From: Emiliania huxleyi CCMP1516
Taxonomy: Eukaryota; Haptophyta; Isochrysidales; Noelaerhabdaceae
Assembly (NCBI RefSeq): GCF_000372725.1
Contig: NW_005198611.1
Location: 450,679 to 514,678, forward strand
Direction of reading: 5' to 3'
Length of the DNA stretch: 64,000 nt
Shown here: piece after piece, positions 10,959-21,022 of the stretch
Position numbering within the stretch: the first letter of the stretch is position 1
Layout of the letters: each line of letters opens with the position of its first letter
The notes under the pieces: generated by a model
The model's database searches: none
What the model was told of the DNA's origin: nothing
The model's input: only the letters and a program-made list of their open reading frames with translations
Translations under genes and position numbers: made by a program

Positions 10959-13900
10959 GCAATGGGAGTCATCATGCTTCTTCAATATTTAATTCTTTTT
11001 CCTTTGAATAAAATAAAAAAGAATTCTGCGACCGCCCGCCGAGCTCTGGTGCGGCCGCCGCTGCGAGCGGCTCTACCAGAGCTGTCGCACCATCCCAAGC
11101 GGCCGCTGCGCTGCAGCAGCGACAGTGAGCTCACTGTGCCACTCGTCCAGCGCTCCAACAGCCTCCCTCTTCCATCTCCAAGGGCTGGCGGGTCGGTCGC
11201 CGTCGCAAAGGCGGCGCGGAGCTGCAGCGGCCACCGCTTCCTCGTGCTGCTCGCCGTGCTGTCCGTCTCGATCCACCTAACCCTGTACCTCTTCGCGTCG
11301 CGGCTGGGCGAGGTGCTCGCTGCGGGCAAGCAGGCCGCGGCGACGCAGCGGCTGGTGGACCCGAGCGACAGCCGCGGCTCGGGTGGGGTGTTGCCGCTGC
11401 GGCCGCCGCCGGGTGCTGGCTCGTCCGTCGGCGGGTGCGAGGAGAGGAAGGGCCTTTCGGTGCTGCTGATCCACGAGCACCACCTCAAGGCGATCGGCTC
11501 CGACCTGCGGCTGCTCGGCCTCCTCCTCCAGCTGCGCGAGCAGGGCCACCGCACCTCGCTGCTCTTCCGCGGCAGGACGCCGCGCGAGGAGCGGTCGCCG
11601 CCGACGAGCGAGCTGTACCGGATCATCGGGGCGGAGGACCTCGGCGACCCGCTCGCGCTCGGCGGGCAGGCCACCCCACGCACGCCGCCTTCCATCTACG
11701 AGATGCAGGACCTGCACGGCCTCGTGGCGCTCGCAAAGCAGGGCTGGTTCGACGCAGTGCTCTGCACGTTTTGGTTCTGGCGCGACCCGGCGCCTTCGGC
11801 GGCGGAGCTGCTGCTGCCGACGCTGCTCACGCACGCGCCGGCCGGGAGGAGGCCTTTCGTCGCCGTCCTCTCCGACGACGCCCACTCGGCCAAGGCTGCG
11901 ATGATGGCGGGCTGGGAGCACGTCGAGGAGCGCAAGGCGCTCTGGAGGGGCAAGATGCACTCGCTGCCGCCGCGGCAGCACGCAGTCTACTCGCTCGCCG
12001 ACGCGGTCGTCCACATCTCCGAGACCGACGCGCGCCTCGAGCGGGCAGCCCCTCGCTGCCCACCTCACACCTCTGCCGCTCCGCCCCTCGGCCCGCCACT
12101 CCACGGGTGCCCGCTTCTCAGGCGGCCTTCAACGGGACCGCCCGCTACTGGCGCGTGGTGCGCATGTCTCTCCGCTCCTTCACGCGCGAGGGCGGCGCCG
12201 ACGACGGGCTCGAGTCGATCGACGACGCAGCAACCCGCCCGGCCACCACGTGTGGGGGCGGAGGGGGCGGAGGGGGAGGGGGCGGAGGGNNNNNNNNNNN
12301 NNNNNNNNNNNNNNNNNNNNNNNNNNNNNNNNNNNNNNNNNNNNNNNNNNNNNNNNNNNNNNNNNNNNNNNNNNNNNNNNNNNNNNNNNNNNNNNNNNNN
12401 NNNNNNNNNNNNNNNNNNNNNNNNNNNNNNNNNNNNNNNNNNNNNNNNNNNNNNNNNNNNNNNNNNNNNNNNNNNNNNNNNNNNNNNNNNNNNNNNNNNN
12501 NNNNNNNNNNNNNNNNNNNNNNNNNNNNNNNNNNNNNNNNNNNNNNNNNNNNNNNNNNNNNNNNNNNNNNNNNNNNNNNNNNNNNNNNNNNNNNNNNNNN
12601 NNNNNNNNNNNNNNNNNNNNNNNNNNNNNNNNNNNNNNNNNNNNNNNNNNNNNNNNNNNNNNNNNNNNNNNNNNNNNNNNTTTTTTTTTTGGGGGGGGGG
12701 GGGGGGAGCCGCGCGGAGAGGTCTCGGCTGCACCCCGGCTGCACCCCGGCTGCACCCTCGGCCCGCAGGCGCGCGATGGTAGTGCCTATCCTCCACTCGA
12801 CCGGCGTAAACACAAAGCTGCTGCCCGCGCTGCAGTGGGGCGTGCCCATCGTGCTCACCTCGGTCGCCGCCACGCCGCTCGCGATCCCGGCCGACGGCTC
12901 CGTCGCGCTGATCGCCGACGACGACGCCGCGTTTGAGCGGCGCGGCTCTCCTCCTCCCCGCCCCTCTCCCTCCTCCCCGCCCCTCTCCCTCCTCCCCGCC
13001 GCCCCTCTCCTTCCCTGCCCCCTCCTCCCTGCCCCCCCCCCTCCTCCCTGCCCCCTCCTCCTCCCTGCCCCCTCCTCCTCCCTGCCCCCTTCTCCTCCCT
13101 GCCCCCTCCTCCTCCCTGCCCCCCTCCTCCTCCCTGCCCCCCCCCTCCCCCCTGCCCCCTCCCACTCCCCCCTGCCCCCTCCCCGTCCCTCCCTCTCCTC
13201 CCTCCCTGTGACCCCGGCTGGCCTCGGGCAGGCACCTCTGCCGCGTGCTGCTCGAGCCGCAGGTCCGCCTCTCCCTCGCCGCCGCCTCGAGCGCGCACTG
13301 GCAGCGCCTCCTCGCCGACGACAGAGAGGCGGCCGACGTGGCGAGCCTGATGCAGCTGGCTTGCTCCGTCCGCGCCGCCCCCGAGGAGTCGAGGCCGCTG
13401 CCGCTGCCGCACTCGCCGCGTGGCGCGGGGCGCGCGCTCGTGGAGGGACTGCAGGCGGCCAGGCCGCACGCGCGCTCGCGCTGCTTCGCACAGGGCGAGC
13501 GGCGCCAGCAAGGCGCTCCCGCGGTGCTGGTGGCGCTGCACGGCAGCAGCGGCGGCGAGGCGGCGTCGCTCTGGCTGCACCAGGTGTGGGCCGCTTTCCA
13601 AGAGATTCCCCCGAGATTCGAGATGGCCCGAGAGGCCCCGCCCCCCCCAGGTGTGGGAGGCCATCTGCCGCCATTGCGAGCTCCGGTGCGTCCACGGCGC
13701 GAGCGGCCGGCGCGGGCTGCGCAGCTGGGACGTGCTGATTGAGCACGAGCTGACCCTCGAGCCGCGCCGGCGAGTTCAGTAGTGAATTGAGTCATCCATG
13801 AATTAATCGATACATAATTACTCGAGCTCACCCTCGAGCCGCGCACCGTTGAGCTCACCCTTGAGCTCACCCGGTTGAGCTCACCCTTGAGCTCACCCGC

Positions 13901-14573
13901 GCAGGCTGGCGCGCGCCGCCGCGGCCGCGTCGAAGGCGCTGGCGCCGCGGCAGCTGCGCATCTTGCACTTTGCGTCGGCGGTGTGGCAGGCGTCGCTGCA
14001 CTATTTCGAGCGCGGCGGGACGCTGCTCTCGACAGCCCTCTCCGAGCTGCACCACGCGCAGCTCGACCAGGCCATCTCCGCCGCTGGGCTCGGCGGTGTG
14101 CTGTGGTCGACGCACTTGCCCGCGCTGACGAACAGCTCGACGGTTGCGCCCAGCCTGCACGCTATGCTCCGCTTTCTCGGCACGGCGCCGCTCGAGGAGG
14201 AGCGGCTCGTGCTCGCGGCGGAGTCGGCCTTCTCGCGCGCCCGGCGGAGGCCCGGCGAGACGCTGCGGTGGGTCGGCTGCCACCTCGACGTGGCCGACAG
14301 CCGCGGCCTCCCGGAGGGACCGCGCAGCTTTGGACACACCAGCCAGGCTTGCGCCGCGGCCTGCACGGGCTACCCGCTCTTCGGCCTGCAGGGCGGGGGG
14401 CAGTGCTTTTGCGGGCACGCGTACGTCGGCGGCGCGAACCACACCCGCGTCGCGGACAACAAGTGTGGCCGCGTCTGCCCCGGAGAGGGCGGCAAGCTGC
14501 CGGCGCGGCTGTGCGGGGGCGGCTGGCGCAACGCCGTATTTGCGCAGTCGGGTGATCTGCTGCCGGTGAGATG
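10959..14573 (+). CDS. GT4-type glycosyltransferase with C-terminal WSC domain (gap inside)
   Basis: A type-II membrane enzyme is predicted: transmembrane segment near 11235-11300 (FLVLLAVLSVSIHLTLYLFA). The GT-B N-domain follows (LSVLLIHEHHLKAIGSDLRL; PFVAVLSDDAHSA; ADAVVHISETDARLER). An intron at 12045-12121 has a GC donor and restores the frame into AAFNGTARYWRVVRM. After the N gap comes a GT4-like C-domain (VVPILHSTGVNTKLLPALQW). A pyrimidine-rich intron (about 12949-13231, again GC donor) leads to HLCRVLLEPQVRLSL. The last exon, from 13907, ends in a WSC carbohydrate-binding module (WVGCHLDVADSR, GGGQCFCGHAYVGG). It likely transfers or modifies surface glycan in the Golgi. The 5' end, start codon and exons near 13600-13780 are unresolved; the gap removes part of the coding sequence. 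Confidence 0.65.
12290..12680. other. Assembly gap (391 N)
   Basis: A run of N bounded by a G-rich tract on the left and ten T then a long G run on the right. The homopolymer flanks suggest failed assembly of a low-complexity intron inside the glycosyltransferase gene. Confidence 0.99.
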
Positions 14574-14644
14574 ATGTCGTGATTAGGTGTGATGGGTAGA
14601 GCTGACGCGGCCACCGTACAGCGCGTCGGCATTTGTGTTCAGCG

Positions 14645-15500
14645 ATGGATAAATTTCAGATTACCCGGTTTTTGAGATTCGCCTCGCAGATTACCCGGCG
14701 AACGATATTTTCCTGCTTTAGCGCGATTTCCGTCAAACCAGTTTACCCAGTCTCCCACAATTCGTGTTTCAGCTTACCCGGTCGCTAAAATTTGTCATGT
14801 CAGATTACCCGGTCGGCCAAATTTCTCGTCCAGATTACCCGGCAACGATATTTTCCTGCTCAGCAGCAATTTCATCAAAAAACTGAGAAACCAGTTTACC
14901 CAGTCTCCCACAATTCACGTTTCAGCTTACCCGGCCGCTAACTTTTCTCATGTCAGATTACCCGGTCGGCCAAATTTCTCGTCCAGATTACCCGCAAATT
15001 TCTCGTTTCAGCTTACCCGGACGCGAGCGTGCACCTCGTCCAGAGAGCGAGCACCTGCGGCACTTGGTCCTAAGGAGAGCTCCCACTCGGAATCCCCGGC
15101 CTCGTTTGCTTGAATGACGCAGTCGTGAATCCCAAACGGTTTCACATTACCCGGCGCATCCCACTACCGGGTGATCTGGAAAAAGAAATTTCGCCTGCCG
15201 GGTAACCTGGAAACGACATTTTTCGCCGTGTTGGGTAATCTGGAAACGACATTTTGCCGCACCGGGTGATCTGAAACCGCTCACGCCGGGTGATCTGGAA
15301 AACGCCGGGTGATCTGCGAGGCGAAGCTCAAAACCGGGTGATCTGGAAAAAGAAATTTCGTGACCGTGTAACCTGGAAACGACATTTCGCCGTGTTGGGT
15401 AATCTGGAAACGACATTTCGCCGTGTTGGGTGATCTGCGAGGCAAAAGTTCGCAGACGCCGGGTGATCTGAAAAACGCCGGGTGATCTGCGAGGTGATGG
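14645..15500. repeat. Two-orientation satellite with CAGATTACCCGG core
   Basis: From 14645 to about 15025 the core CAGATTACCCGG (variants CAGCTTACCCGG, CAGTTTACCCAG) recurs in the plus orientation, within a longer unit of about 190 bp present twice. From about 15145 to 15495 the complement CCGGGTGATCTG recurs at about 30-bp spacing. The two halves converge on a 120-bp unique centre. Frames across it are repeat translation. Confidence 0.85.
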
Positions 15501-15900
15501 CCCCTCGAGTCTATCGAGCTCTCCTCGAGCAAGGACGAGTCTTCTGACGCCCACTGCGATCATTTGCCTCCAAGTCATGTTGTTGCTCAGGCTCACTCTC
15601 TCTTCGAACACTCGTGCCTCTACGGATGATGCCGGCGCTGGGGTCCCCTTCGGATGCATCGTGACATCTGACAACTGAATTTCCACTGGTTCGTCCTCCT
15701 CGGAGTCATCTTCCCCGTCCTCCTTCCGCTCGGCTCTTCGCTCGGTACGTTCGGTGTGGCTCACCCTCCATGCCGTGAACAGGCGCTTTATCCACCCTAT
15801 ATTCTTCTCTCGCTCCTCTGCCCGTGCCTTGGTCTAAGCGAAGGCACACACAACGCGCTGGGCGCCGACCATTTCTTTTTTATCCATCCTGACGACGCTA

Positions 15901-17352
15901 ATGGAGACGCTGATTGGTGGCTCGGAGCTTTGGAATCTGGTGGGCGGCTGGCAGGTCGTCGTCACCGATGGGCACGCGCAGCTGCCCGAAGGCATGACGC
16001 GCCTGCCGGACCAGGCGTTCCACGGCCGCACCGCGCTCGTCTCAGTCGCCTGCCCGCACAGCCTCGTCTCCATTGGCCGCTGGGCCTTCCTCGATTGTAG
16101 CTCCCTGACCGCCATCAGCTTCCCCGCCGGCCTCACGTCTCTTGGCTACGCCGCCTTTCACGGCTGTTCCTCGCTCTCCTCTGCCGACCTCCCCGCCGGA
16201 CTCGCCTCCATCAGCGACTTCGCCTTCCACAGCTGCGCCTCCCTCACCCGCGTCGGCCTCCCCACCGGCATCACCTCCATTGGCGACGGCGCCTTCCACA
16301 GCTGCTCCTCCCTCGCTTCCCTCACCCTGCCCGCCGGCCTCACCTCTGCCGGTGGGCGAGCCTTCTTTGCCTGCTCGTCCCTCGCCTCCATCGCCTTCCC
16401 CGACAGCCTCGTGTCCATTGGGAGCTACGCCTTCTCTGATTGCTACTCACTCGCCTCCGTCGACCTCCCGGACAGCCTCGCGACCATCGGCCAGGGCGCC
16501 TTCCACAGCTGCTCCTCCCTGACCTCCCTCGGCCTCCCGACCGGCCGCACCTCAATCGGAGAAGACGCCTTCCGCGGCTGCTCCTCCCTCGCCTCCGTCA
16601 CCCTCCCCGCTGGCCTCCTCACCGACGGTGTGCCCGCCTCAAAGCTGCGGCCCATCCTGCGCGCCCTGCAGTCGCACGAGTGCTCGAAGCCGTTCCGCGT
16701 GCCGGTGGACTACGTGGCGCTCAACCTGCCGCACTACCCGACCATCATCACGCAGCCGATGGACCTCGCCACCGTCTCCTCCAACTTTGAGCGGGGCAGG
16801 TACGCCACGGTCGCCGACCTGAGGCGCGACATCGACCTCATCTGGCAGAATGCGATCGACTTCAACGGGCCGACGTCGTGGGTCGGGGTGCTCGCGACGA
16901 CCCTCAGGGAGATCGCGGAGCACGAGTTTAGCACCTCGATCGGCCGCAACGCCTTCGCCGGCTGCTCCTGCCTCAACGACGTCTCCTTCTCTGCCGGCGG
17001 CCGCACCTCAATCGATGGGGGCGCCTTCTACGGCTGCTCCCTCACTCGCGTCACCGTGCCAACCACTGCCAAGGTCGGCGGCGACGCCTTCCCCTCCACC
17101 ACCACCGTCCTCCGCCTCCCTCCCGCAAAGATGCGCTGGTACGCGGCGGTGGGTGCGGCTCTCGCCTACAAGCGCTGCCGCTCCGGCCTTCTCCTCTGGC
17201 TGGAGCGGGCCAACATCAGGCTCGGCTCTTACGGCCCGGAAGGCGCGGCGCGCAAGCGCGACCGCGAAGAGTTCGAATGCGATTTTGCGCCCAGCCAAGA
17301 GCAAGACGGCTCCTGCTCTGGCGTCCAGGACCTGAGCCGTGAGGGTAACTAG
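15901..17352 (+). CDS. BspA-type LRR protein with embedded bromodomain
   Basis: A single 483-aa frame. Residues about 30-240 are eight BspA/LRR_5 repeats of 23 aa (pattern AFxxCSSLxxxxLPxGLxSIG). Residues about 245-342 are a bromodomain: ILRALQSHECSKPFRVPVDY, LNLPHYPTIITQPMDL and the asparagine-bearing IWQNAIDFN, which supplies the acetyl-lysine-binding Asn. LRR repeats then resume (SIGRNAFAGCSCLNDVSF, SIDGGAFYGCSL). The C-terminus is basic/acidic mixed (RKRDREEFECDF). The frame is uninterrupted across both junctions and no signal peptide is seen, so an intracellular, possibly nuclear, acetyl-lysine reader with an LRR binding surface is inferred. The neighbours do not explain its role. Domain calls are strong; function is not known. 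Confidence 0.8.
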   Translation: METLIGGSELWNLVGGWQVVVTDGHAQLPEGMTRLPDQAFHGRTALVSVACPHSLVSIGRWAFLDCSSLTAISFPAGLTSLGYAAFHGCSSLSSADLPAGLASISDFAFHSCASLTRVGLPTGITSIGDGAFHSCSSLASLTLPAGLTSAGGRAFFACSSLASIAFPDSLVSIGSYAFSDCYSLASVDLPDSLATIGQGAFHSCSSLTSLGLPTGRTSIGEDAFRGCSSLASVTLPAGLLTDGVPASKLRPILRALQSHECSKPFRVPVDYVALNLPHYPTIITQPMDLATVSSNFERGRYATVADLRRDIDLIWQNAIDFNGPTSWVGVLATTLREIAEHEFSTSIGRNAFAGCSCLNDVSFSAGGRTSIDGGAFYGCSLTRVTVPTTAKVGGDAFPSTTTVLRLPPAKMRWYAAVGAALAYKRCRSGLLLWLERANIRLGSYGPEGAARKRDREEFECDFAPSQEQDGSCSGVQDLSREGN

Positions 17353-17766
17353 AAGAGAATAGGACTCGTTCCTTTACACTTCTCTTCTCAATTAACGTTG
17401 AGCGTTTTTGATCTCTCTTCTCGGAACGCGGATGACTAGGGGAGAATTCTTTTTTGAGCTAGACTTCGAAATAGAAACAAGCGAAGGCACAGACAACATG
17501 ACGCCAAACACACGATTGCACGCACCGCACCGCACCCAGCACCCGCGCCCGCCGCCCCCCCGCCCCGCCGAGCTCCGAAGAAAAAAAGCTTTGAAAACGC
17601 ACCGGCCGGCCAGGAACCTGCTCTCTCCGTGTGGAGGAACGCTCGGCCCGGCGGAGGAACTGATCTCCGCTCAGCTCCGTTCCCACTCCCGTTGCCACTC
17701 GCTCGCTTGCTAGCTTGAGTCGGTGCCTGAACCCTTCAAAGTAGCAGCACGCAACAAGCCCTCTTC
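17353..17766. other. No gene recognised
   Basis: Spacer between two plus-strand genes. It holds a weak A/T-rich stretch after the LRR gene (likely 3' end) and a GC-rich stretch before the methyltransferase start. No motif is certain. Confidence 0.4.
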
Positions 17767-19026
17767 ATGCGTGCCTGCCTGCGGACAATCCTCTTCGTCG
17801 CCCAGCCGCCGCTGCGCCGCGCCCACTCGGCCGCCAGAGCGGCGGCCGCAGAGCTTCCGCGCCGCTATCTCGCGCCGCCCGCGCTGCCCGAGCCCGGTGT
17901 CGCGTGCTGCGTCAGTCACTACGAGGCGATCGCGCTGCACACCGCGCTTCAGCCTCGCCGGCCCGACTCAGCGAGCGGCTCCGTCTCCCTCGGGAGAGGC
18001 GACCTCGGCGCCCTCACCGTAGACCTCGGCCTGGCGCGTCCGGCGAGCGCAGAGGTGTCGGCGTCGCACGTGCGGCTGCGTGGCACACGCGGCATCGAGG
18101 GCGAGGAGGAGTGGACGGCGTGCGTGCCGTGGGCGTTCCTCGACCGGGTGGCGCGCAAGCGGCGGGCGGGCGTGTGGCAGTGCTACGCTCCAGGGCAGGG
18201 TGAGGCGGAGGCCGCGGAGGAGGCAGAGGAGGATGACCTCGCGCCGACAAAGGTGGAGGGTCTTAGCGAGCTGACGAGCCGGCCCGCCTCCCTGCTCCCG
18301 CTGGACGAGGCCTCGCCGACGCCGCCAACCGCCGTGCTGGGCGGCTTCAACATGCACCGCACCAAGGGCATCGACCCGGCGGGAGACACGGACAACAAGC
18401 TGCGCGCGCTGGGGAAGAAGGGCGGCCGCGTGCTCGACGTGTGCACGGGCCTCGGCTACACGGCCTGCGCCGCTGCGCGGCGTGCTGGCGTGCGCGAGGC
18501 AACCAGCCGAGATGCGCCGAGATCAGACGAGAGGAGAGGTGCCGAGACGCGTGCCGAGGCGCGCCTCGCCAGGTGGTGACGATCGAGCTCGACCCCGCCA
18601 TGGTCGAGCTGCAGCGCGCCAACCCGTGGTCGCGGCAGCTCTTCGACGACCCAAAGATCACGCGGCTGCTCGGCGACGCGACGGAGGTGCTGCCCGCGCT
18701 GCCAGAGGGGTGGCGTGGCCGCCCGCCGCCTCACGACCCGCGAGACGCGTCCGCGACACGCCCGGCGCCGCGCCGGTAGGTACTTTGACGCTGCCGTCCA
18801 CGACCCGCCCGCCAACGCCATGTCGGGAGAGCTCTACTCGCTCGAGGTGTACCGCGCGCTGCGGCGGCTGCTGCGGCCGGGCGGGGTTCTCTTCCACTAC
18901 GTGGGCGACCCGGCCTCGAAGGCGAGCGGAAGGCTCTTCAAGGGCGTGCTGCAGCGGCTGCGCGAGGCGGGCTTCGACGCAAAGACGACTCCCGCAGCGT
19001 ACGGCATCACCGCGGTCGCACGGTGA
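17767..19026 (+). CDS. Archaeal-type (COG2521-like) SAM methyltransferase, 3 exons
   Basis: Exons 17767-18489, 18573-18709 and 18780-19026 join in frame to 368 aa; the introns are 83 and 70 nt (GTGCGC...CCAG and GTGGCG...GTAG). The SAM-binding motifs are clear: GRVLDVCTGLGYTACAAARR, then VVTIELDPAMVELQRANPWS, GDATEVLPALPEG, and an HDPPANAMSGELYSLE segment in place of the usual motif IV. The NPWSRQLF and LFHYVGDPASKASGR segments match a group first described as predicted archaeal methyltransferases. The N-terminal 40 residues (MRACLRTILFVAQPPLRR, Ala/Arg-rich) look like an organelle transit peptide. Substrate unknown. Confidence 0.75.
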
Positions 19027-19352
19027 GGGTTTTGTTTTTGCAGTCTGAATTGACCGACGCCCGAGCTCATACTGCGCTTTGTGCAGCAGCCTTTTAATTC
19101 ACTCAGTGAACCTCTCTGACACACACAGCAAAACTTACGAGCAGGGTAACGGGGCTCGGTACGAGCCCTCGACCGCTCCAGCTCGTGTACGGTGTAGGTC
19201 CGAGACCTCGTCGGACGGCTCGAAGCTGGTAAATTACCCTTGTAACTAGCCTGGTTACGACCCGTTACGACCCGTTACGAGCGCCTGCCCAACTACGAGC
19301 CGTGCCACGAGCTCCTCGTAAACCAGGCTAGTTACAAGGGTAGTTTACGAGC

Positions 19353-20902
19353 CTGAGCCCTGGTCTGACAGCCTGACAGCAAACCCCGGACAGCGCCTGA
19401 CAGTGCCCGACAGCCTGACAGCGTGGACAGCACTTCTCTGACAGCCTGACAGCACGTATCTGACAGCCTGACAGCAGAGTCTGACAGTCGAGGGGCTCTG
19501 TCGCTGTCAGGCCCTAACGTGACAGCCTGACAGCTGCCCGACAGCCCGACAGCACACAGTGGCCTGACAGCAGCGCTGACAGCCCGACAGCCCGACCAGC
19601 CCGACAGCAGCACAGACCATACACAGGCCGTGCAGCCTCTTTCTTGTGCCCCATGAGGGTATAACAAAACTATTACATGCAAAGACATGTAGTCATGGGA
19701 TGGTCATGGGTCTCTCCTAGGGTCTCTCTCTCAACCCTCCCGCCCCACCTCTGCGGACCCGCGGCTGTGCTACAACTACAAATGAAGCTACAGCTAGCCT
19801 TCTGGGGCCCTACAGCCATATGCCTACAGTGTCTGGGTGGGGGTGGCCGCCGCCGTTTGTGCCGCCGCTGCCTGCGCCTGCGCCGCCATCTGCGCTCCCC
19901 AGGCGGCCGCCGCTGCCGGCGTGATCACGCCGTAGGAGGGGGGCAGCTGCGTAGCCGCCGGATGAGGAGCTCGACTTCTACATGGATGATGATGACGGTG
20001 ACCTTGCCTGCCTGTCACACAGACACATAAGACGTGCATCCTCATCTCTCCCTCTTCTCTTTCTCTTCGCAGTTGCGGTGCTCTTCACCATGGAGGATAG
20101 CTCCAAGGTCTTTGCCATCGGCAACATCGAGCAGGTGGCCGTCGCCGACGGCACGGTAGACGCGCGCCGCGCCACTGGCAGCTCGAGCGCAGAGTACCTG
20201 CGCCAGCTCTCGATGAGTCAGCGCAGCAACGGGGTCTTCATCAACGACCCCAAGGGCCTCTTTATCCTCCGGTGGTACCGTGAGGTGAAGGGTGACGGGA
20301 CCCCCCCAGACGGCCCGCGCTACCAGAACAGAGCGTGCAAGTACTACAAGCTGACGAGCGACAACGATGGGGAGGCCTTCCGCTGGACCAGCAACTACCA
20401 GATCATCAGCAAGGTGTACCTGAAGAAGCACTCCAGTCTGCCTCTCTGCTATTCTCTCAGTGCGGCAGACAAGAAGATGGTGACGTCCACCATGAAGAAG
20501 ATGGTGGGACCGGAGGCAGAGTAGAGACTAGAGTATGTGCAGCAGAGTCCTGCTGGTCTCCTCTTGATAGTGTCATAAGTGTGGCTGGTGTGTGTCAGAG
20601 CCTGACAGCACCCCGACAGCACCACCTGACAGCACCTGACAGCAACAGCCCAACGTCTGACAGCAGCAGCAGCCTGACAGCTCTGACAGCTCCGACAGCG
20701 TCTGACAGCAACACCCGACAGCCCTGACAGCACCCGACAGCTACAGAGCCCCTCGACTGTCAGACACGCACCCGACAGCACCCGACAGCACTGACAGCAC
20801 CCGACAGCTGGTCTGACAGAGGCACCTGACAGTGCCTGACAGCTGCCCGACAGCCCGACAGATCACCTGACAGCACCTGACAGCCTGACAGCCAGGGCTC
20901 AG
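19353..20902 (+). mobile_element. TGACAGC-family transposon, copy A, gene-carrying
   Basis: Terminal inverted repeats CTGAGCCCTGG / CCAGGGCTCAG are perfect. The 8-bp target duplication TTACGAGC is present at 19345-19352 and 20903-20910. Both subterminal regions are dense arrays of TGACAGC/CGACAGC. Length is 1550 bp. A protein gene (20090-20524) lies between the arrays. Eight-base duplications fit hAT-type transposition, but no transposase is encoded. Confidence 0.9.
20090..20524 (+). CDS. Unknown 144-aa protein carried inside a transposon
   Basis: I do not recognise it. The ATG at 20090 has a strong CACCATGG context. The frame also opens upstream through a probable 3' splice site (TTCGCAG at 20066-20072), so an acidic upstream exon (DEELDFYMDDDD, from about 19960) may join it. 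The protein is well composed, not repeat translation: SKVFAIGNIEQVAVADG, GVFINDPKGLFILRWYRE, RACKYYKLTSDNDGEAF, YSLSAADKKMVTSTMKKM. It is flanked on both sides by TGACAGC arrays and is precisely absent from the sister element at 62236-63214. It may be a captured host gene or an element-encoded factor. Confidence 0.55.
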   Translation: MEDSSKVFAIGNIEQVAVADGTVDARRATGSSSAEYLRQLSMSQRSNGVFINDPKGLFILRWYREVKGDGTPPDGPRYQNRACKYYKLTSDNDGEAFRWTSNYQIISKVYLKKHSSLPLCYSLSAADKKMVTSTMKKMVGPEAE

Positions 20903-20973
20903 TTACGAGCCCCGTTACCCTGCTCGTAGTTTTGCTGTGCACGCCTATAGACACACGCCTACCTGCTACTTGC

Positions 20974-21022
20974 TTTGCTGAGACTCACATTCCCAAGGCC
21001 GGTAGCCTGGGTGCACATTACG
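20974..21022 (+). repeat. Direct repeat left of the kinase gene
   Basis: 49 bases (beginning TTTGCTGAGACTCACATTCC) are identical to 22918-22966; weaker similarity continues about 30 bases further (CACGAGAGTG). The pair brackets the minus-strand kinase gene. Confidence 0.85.

Larger units (their letters stand above)
19125..20942. mobile_element. Outer inverted-repeat element hosting the TGACAGC transposon
   Basis: About 31 bp at 19127-19157 (ACGAGCAGGGTAACGGGGCT within it) is repeated in inverse at 20905-20937, starting with CAGCAAAAC at both ends. Inside its left half is a hairpin pair (19228-19250 against 19320-19341; ACCCTTGTAACTAGCCTGG). The TGACAGC transposon sits inside, and its 8-bp target duplication TTACGAGC belongs to this outer repeat. 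No target duplication for the outer unit could be fixed. Confidence 0.5.

Noticed and set aside
12065-13870. 601-aa and 533-aa minus-strand frames
   Set aside because: Run through the N gap and Gly/Arg-rich antisense of a pyrimidine intron.
15147-15764. Minus-strand 205-aa frame starting MSHTERTERRAE
   Set aside because: The second half is translated satellite; the acidic N-terminal part alone is too short and has no recognised family.
19360-19640. TGACAGC repeats considered as a CRISPR array
   Set aside because: Repeats are 7-8 bases with no constant-length spacers, lie at transposon ends and the genome is eukaryotic.
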